Below are positions 1-6,262 of a stretch of 16,278 bases of DNA, piece by piece. Where the stretch lies: contig DIMT01000028.1 of NCBI GenBank assembly GCA_002425705.1, forward strand, positions 34,344 through 50,621, written 5' to 3'. The translations under genes and the position numbers were made by a program. How positions within the stretch are numbered: the first letter of the stretch is position 1; each line of letters starts with the position of its first letter. Source of the stretch: Firmicutes bacterium UBA5559 (lineage in GTDB: Bacteria; Bacillota; Clostridia; Peptostreptococcales; Anaerovoracaceae). Below the pieces are notes generated by a model. It did no database searches. It worked only from the letters and a program-made list of their open reading frames with translations, and was not told the DNA's origin.

Positions 1-1366
1 GGGTGGTGAAATTGATTTCCGATAATCCCAAGACAAATTGCAGGCCCTGACTCCAGGTATCCGGATTTTCACTCTGCAGACTTGGATCCTGGGCGATCGC
101 ATTATCCAGAGCCGCGGTCACCAGCTTTTCCCACTCAAAGCCTTCCACGAACAAATCCTCTAACCCAATGGAATGTCCCCTTTCATCTAAGCAGAAGTCT
201 TCCCGGACCCCATAAGCAAAATTTATGGAGTAAAAGGACAGGTTTCGGGACACGCTGATGTATTTTCCAGTTCGTGTTGCCCAAATATTCTGTTCCATAA
301 CCGGAATCCCTTCTTCCTGAGTTCCGGCTTTTTCTTTCAGCAGTCTGAAGGTCTGATCATCTGGTTTCTGGAGCTCCTGTAGTTTATCCAGTGATGCCGG
401 CGGCAAGTCCTTCGGATAGCTCAGGGTCTGATAAACCTGAATTCCATCTATCTCCCGTAATTCCTGCTTTTGCTCCCGCTCCAGGCTTCCCGTCTGGATA
501 AATTCATAGACCAATGGTTTTTCTGACTGGTAAAGGTTCCTGCCAGAATCATGGAAGCGCTCTGTCACGGCTACTACCGGTCCCAATTCCTCAAAGGGTA
601 TATAAATGGAATTGGCGTAGAATCCTGTATTGAACTCTGGATTTTCATAATCGATGATCAGGGTTATTCCCCCTTGATAAAGGGCAAATTTCTGATCTTC
701 CCGGATTCCCTTAAAGGGGGCTACCAGCCGAAGCCCTCCGGACATCATATCCAGATAGGATTCTTCTTCCTCCATGGGGTTGCTTTTTATCAGTCTTTTA
801 TTGACGATGTCGCTCAAGAGGCTTAAATAATCCACATCATCCGCGAACAGGTCTTTCAGAAAGATTTCCTTTCCCGTATTGAGATCGATGTTCAGCGTCT
901 CCATCTGACCGATATAGATCGGATTCTTGCCCTTTTGTTCCAGGGTCAGATTGGAATAGACCATCACCGATATCACATTGTTGTAATTAAAGGAAAGGTT
1001 GGCATCCAGGCTGGCAGAGGAAGGAGTCGTGGTTTCCGGTACTGCCTGACGGATTCCCCGGTAAGGGGGCAGCTCTCCCTGGCTCAATCGTTGATAAAGG
1101 TCCAATAGCCGCCCGTTAATGGAGTCTTGCAACTCTTGATCTTTCATTCCGTTAATCGTAAAGGTCCTTTCGGTCAATCCGTCTTCCGTCTTTTCGGTGT
1201 AGTCTGCCTCAATGGGATTCCGGATCAGATATGGAATCGTCACAGGAGAAAGGATTGCCTTGGCCGACTCCGGCGTAGCAGGGCCTTCCCGGCCGCAGCC
1301 TGATAAACTGATCAGCAGAAGAACGGCAGCCATACCAGAAAGGAAACGTTTATTTCGCCCGTACAT
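1..1366 (-). CDS. Lipoprotein with two DUF3298/RsiV-like domains (3' end beyond window)
   Basis: The reading frame is open from an ATG at 1366 to the left edge (455 codons, no stop), so the protein is C-terminally incomplete here. Residues 1-24 form a lipoprotein signal peptide with lipobox L-S-G-C (Cys24), so it should be anchored outside the membrane. Residues 55-90 look like a DUF4163-type segment. Residues 153-174 (GQMETLNIDLNTGKEIF followed by LKDLF) and the later IPFEEL around 256-261 match the DUF3298 pattern known from the extracellular part of RsiV. A second, diverged copy starts near 360, with DERGHSIGLEDLF at 394-406, so the domain appears duplicated in tandem. The start is favoured by AGGAGG seven bases upstream, inside the end of the pstS-like gene; the two genes overlap by 17 bases and are probably translationally coupled. 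No transmembrane helix or sigma/anti-sigma domain is visible in the part seen. Function is unknown; DUF3298 assignment is by eye. Confidence 0.8.
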   Translation of the reverse strand, partial: MYGRNKRFLSGMAAVLLLISLSGCGREGPATPESAKAILSPVTIPYLIRNPIEADYTEKTEDGLTERTFTINGMKDQELQDSINGRLLDLYQRLSQGELPPYRGIRQAVPETTTPSSASLDANLSFNYNNVISVMVYSNLTLEQKGKNPIYIGQMETLNIDLNTGKEIFLKDLFADDVDYLSLLSDIVNKRLIKSNPMEEEESYLDMMSGGLRLVAPFKGIREDQKFALYQGGITLIIDYENPEFNTGFYANSIYIPFEELGPVVAVTERFHDSGRNLYQSEKPLVYEFIQTGSLEREQKQELREIDGIQVYQTLSYPKDLPPASLDKLQELQKPDDQTFRLLKEKAGTQEEGIPVMEQNIWATRTGKYISVSRNLSFYSINFAYGVREDFCLDERGHSIGLEDLFVEGFEWEKLVTAALDNAIAQDPSLQSENPDTWSQGLQFVLGLSEINFTT

Positions 1367-2261
1367 AGCCAGCCTCCTCTGCCAGCAGCTGTCCTTCTTC
1401 CGTCAGCAGCCAGTCGATGATTTTTCTTACCGGACTGTTATCCGGTTCATCCTTTCGAATCACCGCATAATAGGCCGTATTCAGCGGGTAGCTGCCATCC
1501 CGGATGGTTTCCTTATCCGGAAAAATGCCATCCACAGAAAGGAGCTTGATCTGATCATTGCCCCACATATCCATGACAAAATAATAATAGGAATAGCCGA
1601 TGGCGGATGGCTCATTGTCGTAAGCCGCTACCGCATCGATCAAGGCACCCATTTCAGCAACTACTTGTTCCAAAAGGGGCTCCATGGGCATTTCTTCCTT
1701 CATGACCATCTCCAAAAATCCAGTCTGGCTGCCGGAATTAACAGGGCGCTGGTACGCAGTGATGGGCATGTCTGAACCGCCGACCTCCTTCCAGTTGGTG
1801 ATCTTACCGGTATAGATGCCCCGAATCTGTTCCAGGGTCAGGCCTTCAACCGGATTAGCCTCATTGGCCAGAAAGACGAAACCTTCATGGACCACAGGAA
1901 TAATCTCCAGCTCCACTCCTTGATCCTCCGCCAGTTTCAGTTCCTCTTCAGATGGCCCGGTGACAAAAATCAAGTCGGCCTTTCCATAAATCAGATTAAG
2001 ATAAGCCGCATGGGTCTTATTATGAAGGACGTATTGCCGGGCTTCCTCCACGGGCAGACCCATGAGCCTGCCGGCAAGAGCCTCCGACAAGGGTATGGTT
2101 ACGGTGGAACCGTCAATTACCGGATAGGTTTCCGGTGTAAAGGAAGGTGCTGGCGGGGGTGGTTCCGTTGCTGGTGTTGTATCCGTGCACCCTGCTCCGA
2201 AAATCATCAGAATCAGGATTATCGATAAAACCAATCCGATTTTGTTCCGTTTTTTCATCAT
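1350..2261 (-). CDS. PstS-like phosphate-type substrate-binding lipoprotein
   Basis: This is a periplasmic-type binding protein of the PstS family, which captures phosphate outside the cell for the PstCAB ABC transporter. From the ATG at 2261 the protein is 303 residues. It has a basic N-terminus, a hydrophobic stretch and Cys25 in FGAGC, a lipobox with an unusual Gly at -3. A Pro/Thr-rich linker (26-45) leads to the fold. Family landmarks are VIDGSTVTIPLSEAL (48-62), the NPVEGLTLEQIRGIYTGKI block (136-154) and QRPVNSGSQT (171-180), where PstS proteins bind the oxyanion. A GTG at 2279 would add six residues, but AAGG-type pairing fits the ATGs at 2261 or 2258 better. No pstC, pstA, pstB or phoU gene lies in the window; they could follow beyond the left edge. 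Only one TTAACA-like motif lies upstream, so a Pho box is not supported. The exact ligand is inferred from the family. Confidence 0.85.
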   Translation of the reverse strand: MMKKRNKIGLVLSIILILMIFGAGCTDTTPATEPPPPAPSFTPETYPVIDGSTVTIPLSEALAGRLMGLPVEEARQYVLHNKTHAAYLNLIYGKADLIFVTGPSEEELKLAEDQGVELEIIPVVHEGFVFLANEANPVEGLTLEQIRGIYTGKITNWKEVGGSDMPITAYQRPVNSGSQTGFLEMVMKEEMPMEPLLEQVVAEMGALIDAVAAYDNEPSAIGYSYYYFVMDMWGNDQIKLLSVDGIFPDKETIRDGSYPLNTAYYAVIRKDEPDNSPVRKIIDWLLTEEGQLLAEEAGYVRAK

Positions 2262-2376
2262 AAACCTTACCCTTTCCACAATAGGATTGTTAATTTATAT
2301 ACAGATTCATTACCACCCTATTTTACCACGAATAAGAAATTTGGAAAGTCCATTGCAAAAAATCGGCAAGAAAGTA

Positions 2377-2402
2377 AAAAGACAGCCCCAAGGCCGTCTT
2401 TT
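2377..2402 (-). terminator. Intrinsic terminator after the cupin-ykvI-gyrI unit
   Basis: An 11-bp stem (AAAAGACAGCC with GGCCGTCTTTT, one G-U pair) closes a four-base loop and is followed on the minus strand by a T-rich run. It lies 35 bases past the stop of the GyrI-like gene and before the pstS-like gene. The stem is flanked by T's on both strands, so it might work in both directions. It separates the lipoprotein pair from the upstream unit. Confidence 0.8.
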
Positions 2403-2437
2403 ATATGGTTCTATTACTGGAAAAGAAAAATGGATAG

Positions 2438-2896
2438 TTATTTCAGTAAAAACTCTACTTTCGTCAGCAATTCCGATTCCGGTATTTCCCCCGGCGAATT
2501 GAAGTAATATTCATAGGCGATTCCGGAGGGTTCATAGCCCTTGCGAAAAATCCAGCTGGAAAGTCCGTCATACAGAGGACTGATATCCCGGTAAGCTCCC
2601 TTATGATAACCTACTGCTTTTTTGCCGGCCGGGATGGCACCGGCTTTGATTTCCCCTTCCCCTTCTACTTTTTCCTTTACCGGAAAGCCAATCTCTACCT
2701 GAAGATTTTCCATATCCATGTTGTGATAAGCGATAAAAGCAGGCCCTAATGGTTCATCCCCTTTACGATAGAGATACTCGGCAATGGACTGAAATACCTG
2801 GCCTACTACTTCCGGAAGCTTGGCAACCGGCAGAGTCTTTTCAACGACTAATACCGGCTGTTCTTCCGTTTCAATGATTTGATAAAGATAACTCAT
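2438..2896 (-). CDS. GyrI-like / AraC-effector-binding domain protein
   Basis: A stand-alone protein of 152 residues with the GyrI-like small-molecule-binding (SHS2-type) fold, the domain also found at the C-terminus of BmrR and some AraC-type regulators. It has no DNA-binding domain. Family features seen are the N-terminal strand with EEQPVLVVEKTLP, the middle LGPAFIAYHNMDMENLQVEIGF block, and AGAIPAGKKAVGYHKGAYRD followed by a helix and YEYYFNSPGEIPESELLTKV. This final segment, with the conserved E and Y residues, is typical of the family. The start at 2896 is chosen because AAAGGAG lies six bases upstream; an in-frame ATG at 2917 would place that site inside the coding region. It overlaps the 3' end of the YkvI-like gene by 26 bases and precedes a terminator, so it is the last gene of a three-gene unit. 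It may sequester or hydrolyse a small compound; the ligand is unknown. Confidence 0.82.
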   Translation of the reverse strand: MSYLYQIIETEEQPVLVVEKTLPVAKLPEVVGQVFQSIAEYLYRKGDEPLGPAFIAYHNMDMENLQVEIGFPVKEKVEGEGEIKAGAIPAGKKAVGYHKGAYRDISPLYDGLSSWIFRKGYEPSGIAYEYYFNSPGEIPESELLTKVEFLLK

Positions 2897-3947
2897 AAGA
2901 AACTCCTTTCCATACAACGCATCCTATGTAAACGAGACCAAGGTATCCTACCATAGGGTACAGGGTGCCTACCAGGTCCCGAAAGGAAAACAATCCCAGG
3001 GTAAAAGTAAGGACTGCAATGAAGAAAGCAAATATTCGGTTCCCCCGCGTACCTCCCCGATTAAAACGGCTGCATACGGTCCACATCATGGCGGAGCAGG
3101 AGGAAAACATTCCCAGAATAAGCACTACTGAAAAAACGGCTCCCAGCAGATAAGAAATTTCTTTTGCCAGATACAGCATGGGGATGGACAGCAGGGCTGT
3201 ATTTTCGCCGTTCAGCAGGATGGCGCTATTCATGATGGTGATGGCAGCTATCAGGGCCAGGGCCCCTACAATCGCTCCGTATTTGGCTTCCTGACGATTT
3301 TGAGCGGATTGGCCGAGGGCTGTGTAATAGGTGCTGCCGCTTAAAAATGTCAGGGAAAGGTATAAAACGGCGCTGAGAACCCAGTGGGGGGATGCTTGGG
3401 ATTGGCTTAGTATCGGTTCATAAGTGCTGATTTCTCCGAAACGGGAAAAATCCCTGATAACCGTTGCTGACCCAACCATCAGGGAAAAAATAATGATAAC
3501 TGGACCGATAGCTGAAACGATTCGGACTAAATGTTCAAATCCTATCAGATAGGCAGCCAGTACCATCAAAGTCATAAGGGCTGATCCGAAAACCGTACTG
3601 ATTCCGTAATACTGGTGCAGGGTTGCCCCGGCACCAGATATTAATACCGGCATAATCAAAACGATGGTGACGGGAATCAGCCAGGAATAAAAGGTACCCA
3701 GCTTTCTTCCGCAGAAGTGTATGTAGGGATTGAAGTTTTCAACCGCCTTTTTTTCATATCCGGTGGTCAGGATCAGCTGGCCAATGAAGAGGAACCCAAT
3801 CAGATTCACCAGGACAACCCCATAACTGAAGGATCCGTAACTGGTAAAGAACCGCAGAACCTCTTGCCCCGTGGCAAATCCGGAACCAATGACCCAGGCG
3901 ATAAACCCGCCGGCATACTTGGCTACAGCCCGTTTAGACGTTGGCAT
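2871..3947 (-). CDS. YkvI-family membrane transporter (APC-like)
   Basis: A polytopic membrane protein of 358 residues resembling Bacillus subtilis YkvI, an uncharacterised transporter-like family of similar length with an APC/LeuT-like first helix. The N-terminal helix is broken by the glycine motif GSGFATGQE, the usual substrate and cation site in such carriers. It is followed by about ten hydrophobic segments with few charges, including LTFLSGSTYYTALGQSAQN and FSVVLILGMFSSCSAMMW. I chose the ATG at 3947 (MPTSKRAVAKYAGG). An upstream frame to 4016 exists, but it would lie inside the cupin gene. GGAGG lies 12 bases before 3947, a somewhat long spacing, and the start overlaps the cupin stop by 14 bases, suggesting coupled translation. 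The substrate is unknown. The neighbouring cupin and GyrI-like proteins hint at a small organic compound, but that is inference. Confidence 0.8.
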   Translation of the reverse strand: MPTSKRAVAKYAGGFIAWVIGSGFATGQEVLRFFTSYGSFSYGVVLVNLIGFLFIGQLILTTGYEKKAVENFNPYIHFCGRKLGTFYSWLIPVTIVLIMPVLISGAGATLHQYYGISTVFGSALMTLMVLAAYLIGFEHLVRIVSAIGPVIIIFSLMVGSATVIRDFSRFGEISTYEPILSQSQASPHWVLSAVLYLSLTFLSGSTYYTALGQSAQNRQEAKYGAIVGALALIAAITIMNSAILLNGENTALLSIPMLYLAKEISYLLGAVFSVVLILGMFSSCSAMMWTVCSRFNRGGTRGNRIFAFFIAVLTFTLGLFSFRDLVGTLYPMVGYLGLVYIGCVVWKGVSYELSLSNH

Positions 3948-4281
3948 CCGTTGCAAAAGCCTCCGATCCCATTGGTGAGATGGTGACAAAAAGGCGTAGA
4001 ACCTCTTCACCGACATTGATGACCTGAAGACTTTCCTGTCCGTCCACCTGCATCAGCTCTCCGACTCCCAATAGAGTCTCGTTGCCATCGGTCACAACCT
4101 TGGCATGACCTTCCATAACCTGGATGAAAAGGGTGGATTCCAAATGAGTATGCCCAGGCAAAATCTCATCTTTGGCAATGTTCAGGACAAAGGCAATCAC
4201 ATCATCGCTTTTAAACAGCATTCTCTTGGCTATCTTTCCTTCCGGTGCAACAAAGTAATCGTTGAATGTATATTTTTTCAT
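3934..4281 (-). CDS. Small single-domain cupin protein
   Basis: A 115-residue one-domain cupin. Cupin motif 1 is visible as PGHTHLESTLFIQVMEG (42-58), with His44 and His46 as likely metal ligands. The second half, LGVGELMQVDGQESLQVIN (71-89), corresponds to motif 2, but the expected His is a Gln at position 86. Metal binding may therefore be incomplete, or the protein may be a binding rather than catalytic cupin. The start is well supported by AAGGAGG about eight bases before the ATG. It is the first gene of the unit with the YkvI-like transporter (14-base overlap) and the GyrI-like protein, and has a candidate promoter upstream. No substrate can be inferred from sequence. Confidence 0.85.
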   Translation of the reverse strand: MKKYTFNDYFVAPEGKIAKRMLFKSDDVIAFVLNIAKDEILPGHTHLESTLFIQVMEGHAKVVTDGNETLLGVGELMQVDGQESLQVINVGEEVLRLFVTISPMGSEAFATDANV

Positions 4282-4305
4282 GGTACTATCCTCCTTGTAT
4301 TCAGC

Positions 4306-4316
4306 GTTAACTTAAC
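4306..4316. promoter_or_regulatory. Inverted repeat at the presumed cupin transcription start
   Basis: GTTAACTTAAC is an 11-base inverted repeat (GTTAA-C-TTAAC). It lies eight bases downstream of the predicted -10 element and 24 bases upstream of the cupin ATG, where a repressor operator would be expected. No regulator gene with a DNA-binding domain is present in the unit. Such short AT-rich palindromes also arise by chance. Confidence 0.25.
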
Positions 4317-4324
4317 ATAAAGTC

Positions 4325-4353
4325 AGTATACCCAAATATTCTTCTATTTTCAC
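4325..4353 (-). promoter_or_regulatory. Candidate sigma-A promoter for the cupin-ykvI-gyrI unit
   Basis: On the minus strand GTGAAA (4348-4353) and TATACT (4325-4330) are separated by 17 bases. The -10 matches the consensus at five of six positions, the -35 at four. The -35 overlaps the stop codon of the SufB-like gene. No clear terminator separates the two units, so read-through from suf is also possible. Confidence 0.35.
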
Positions 4354-5270
4354 TTCAGAAATCCCTTTAAGATCGTTTCCTCTGCTTCTTTTTCCGTCAG
4401 TCCAAGGGTCATCAGTTTGACCAGTTGTTCGGAGGCGATTTTACCGATTGCAGCTTCATGAATCAGTTGTGAATCCGAATGAAAGGCACTGATTTCCGGA
4501 ATGGAGGAAACCTGAGCCTGATGCATAATAATCGAATCGCATTGGATATGGCCGCGGCAACGGGTGTATCCTCTGAGATTCAGATGGAAAATCTGTCTGG
4601 AGCTATCCTGGGCTACGGATCGGGAAACGATCTGAGCTGTAGAATCATCGCCCCTTAATTCGACTGTGATGATGGAGTCCGATGTCTGATTGGAAGTGGT
4701 TAACAACCGTTCTGTTACAATCAGCCGGGCATTTTTATGAAGGATTATCTCCGTTTCCCGTCGGGTGTGGTCTACTCCTTTTATCTGAATCAGTTCCAGC
4801 TCGGCAATGCCGCCTTCTTCCACCTCAACGATGGTTTTCGGATTCAGGTTCTTTTCTCCAGGGCCCTCTCCTTCTCCAACATGCTTTTCCACGTATCTCA
4901 TCCTGGCACCTTTGCGAACAAAAAATTCATGTATCCCGTCATGCTGAGCTGTCTTACACCCCGGATTATGGATGCCGCAGCCGGCAACAATCAATACATC
5001 AGAATCAGCCCCAATCTCGAAGGTATTATAGACCAGATCATGCAGATCCTCCCTGGATAATATCACTGGGATATGAACGCTCTCCCCCTTGGTACCCGGT
5101 TTGATAACCACATTGATTCCAGGTTTATCCTCTTTGGTGGTGATCTCAATGTTAGCTGTCGTTTTTCGCCGGATGCCCTGCCCGTTTTTTCGGATATTAT
5201 ACGCTCCCATAGGGAGCCCATGCAAGTCAGCTACCTCCTCAAGCAGCCTTTTATCGATTACATCCAGCAT
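4350..5270 (-). CDS. SufB/SufD-family Fe-S scaffold, short (SmsB-like)
   Basis: A SufBD-family protein of 306 residues, the partner of the SufC ATPase in assembling iron-sulfur clusters in the cytoplasm. It is much shorter than classical SufB (about 465 residues) and consists mainly of the beta-helical core and C-terminal helices. SufB-type active residues can be aligned: Cys244 in IQCDSIIM corresponds to the QCDS cysteine of E. coli SufB (Cys405), and His271-Glu272 in LIHEAAIGKI to its HEA pair. Further cysteines are Cys98, Cys105 and Cys238. The C-terminus EQLVKLMTLGLTEKEAEE is typical of the family. I chose the ATG at 5270 because GAGGGGG lies eight bases upstream; it overlaps sufC by 20 bases. 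No sufS, sufU or sufD is adjacent, fitting the two-gene SMS-type minimal systems of archaea and anaerobic bacteria. The SmsB name is by length, context and residues, not by phylogeny. Confidence 0.88.
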   Translation of the reverse strand: MLDVIDKRLLEEVADLHGLPMGAYNIRKNGQGIRRKTTANIEITTKEDKPGINVVIKPGTKGESVHIPVILSREDLHDLVYNTFEIGADSDVLIVAGCGIHNPGCKTAQHDGIHEFFVRKGARMRYVEKHVGEGEGPGEKNLNPKTIVEVEEGGIAELELIQIKGVDHTRRETEIILHKNARLIVTERLLTTSNQTSDSIITVELRGDDSTAQIVSRSVAQDSSRQIFHLNLRGYTRCRGHIQCDSIIMHQAQVSSIPEISAFHSDSQLIHEAAIGKIASEQLVKLMTLGLTEKEAEETILKGFLK

Positions 5271-6012
5271 CTTTCTTTCCCCCTCTTGCACCGCTCTCGC
5301 TAAACTGACATTCCATATCCAAACGCTGAATATCCCCCAGGATTTTTTCCCGAGTGGTGATCTCACTGATTCGGCCTTCCTTTACCATAATTACCTGGTC
5401 TGCCAATCTTAATATCCTTTCCTGATGGGAAATGATAATGACTGCTGTATCCAGCTTTTCGTGGATGGTTTCAAAGGTTTCGGTCAATCGCTGGAAACTC
5501 CACAAATCGATTCCTGCTTCCGGTTCATCAAAAAGAGCAATTTTTAAATTCCGTGCCAAAAGGCTGGCAATTTCAATTCGCTTCATTTCTCCGCCCGACA
5601 GGCTGGCATTCATCTCCCGGTCCATATAGTCCTGAGCACAGAGCCCTACATCATAAAGAAGATCACAGTATCTTGAAGGATCATCCCGGCCTGCAGCCAA
5701 AGTCAGCATATCCCGGACTTTCAATCCTTTAAAACGGGGTGGTTGCTGAAAAGCATACCCGATCCCCAGTTGGGCCCGCTCTGCTATGCCCTTTCTGGTA
5801 ATGTCTTCCCCCACTAATAGGATTTGTCCTCTTGCAATGGGATAAATTCCCATAATGGCTTTCGCTATGGATGTCTTTCCACTGCCATTGGGACCTGTCA
5901 TCACATAAATCTTCTTTTTTTCCAAGGTCATCGTGATGTCCTTCAACACATCAATCTTTCCTTTTTCGCTGTCCAGGGTGACATACAGGTTTTTTAATTC
6001 CAATAGGGCCAT
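5251..6012 (-). CDS. sufC: SufC-like ABC ATPase for Fe-S cluster assembly
   Basis: A soluble ABC-type ATPase of 253 residues that powers conformational change in SufB-type scaffolds. All nucleotide-binding motifs are intact: Walker A GPNGSGKT (40-47), Q-loop Gln89, signature LSGGE (138-142), Walker B IALFDEP with Glu163, and switch His196. There are no membrane segments. The SufC-like QQPPRFKGLKVRDML segment follows the Q-loop. The start at ATG 6012 has AGGAG seven bases upstream; an in-frame ATG at 6066 would add 18 residues that do not resemble the family. The last roughly 20 residues (SGARGGKKDAGCNR) are a polar tail overlapping the next gene. It is followed directly by the SufB-like gene and by no other suf gene. 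Upstream are a 12-bp palindrome and the fic terminator; no convincing promoter was found by eye. Confidence 0.9.
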   Translation of the reverse strand: MALLELKNLYVTLDSEKGKIDVLKDITMTLEKKKIYVMTGPNGSGKTSIAKAIMGIYPIARGQILLVGEDITRKGIAERAQLGIGYAFQQPPRFKGLKVRDMLTLAAGRDDPSRYCDLLYDVGLCAQDYMDREMNASLSGGEMKRIEIASLLARNLKIALFDEPEAGIDLWSFQRLTETFETIHEKLDTAVIIISHQERILRLADQVIMVKEGRISEITTREKILGDIQRLDMECQFSESGARGGKKDAGCNR

Positions 6013-6117
6013 AAGTCTTCTCCTATCCATCAACATGATTAATAACCACGATTCATCAGCATTCATTTATTCCAGTTTTTTTAATTCTATACCTTCAAGA
6101 CGCTGATGGGCTGTTCC

Positions 6118-6129
6118 TTGGAGCTCCAA
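6118..6129. promoter_or_regulatory. 12-bp perfect palindrome in the sufC leader
   Basis: TTGGAGCTCCAA reads the same on both strands. It lies 106 bp upstream of the sufC start, in the 250-bp gene-free region between fic and sufC, and has no T-run, so it is not a terminator. It could be an operator for an Fe-S or iron-responsive regulator, but it matches no box I know. The rest of 6013-6201 holds no gene or feature I can support. Confidence 0.3.
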
Positions 6130-6201
6130 TATTCTACAATAATCTTTCTTTTCCCCTATAAAAACACCATTTCAAGTCATGCTCTTGTCCTCTTGGAATT
6201 C

Positions 6202-6231
6202 AAAAAAGAAAAAGTCCTGAAAACCAGGACT
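6202..6231 (-). terminator. Intrinsic terminator of the fic gene
   Basis: Read on the minus strand, AGTCCTG-GTTTT-CAGGACT (7-bp stem) is followed by TTTTCTTTTTTG. It begins 31 bases after the stop of the Bro-N/Fic gene and closes that transcript before sufC. This is the first clear terminator downstream of the ruvC promoter, so the ruv-queA-tgt-rlmD transcript could run as far as this point. Confidence 0.85.
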
Positions 6232-6262
6232 CCGGGCAGTACTTTCTGCTATTAGAATTTTC

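Noticed and set aside
1212..1775. Plus-strand open frame of 187 codons
   Set aside because: Antisense to the PstS-like and lipoprotein genes, which have signal peptides, ribosome binding sites and family motifs.
2262..2376. Pho box upstream of the PstS-like gene
   Set aside because: Only one TTAACA-like motif is present; the paired repeats needed for PhoP binding are missing, and no convincing promoter was found.
6013..6262. Insertion-sequence remnant or attachment site next to fic
   Set aside because: No terminal inverted repeats, transposase fragment, tRNA end or direct repeats flanking 6263-7159 were found by eye.
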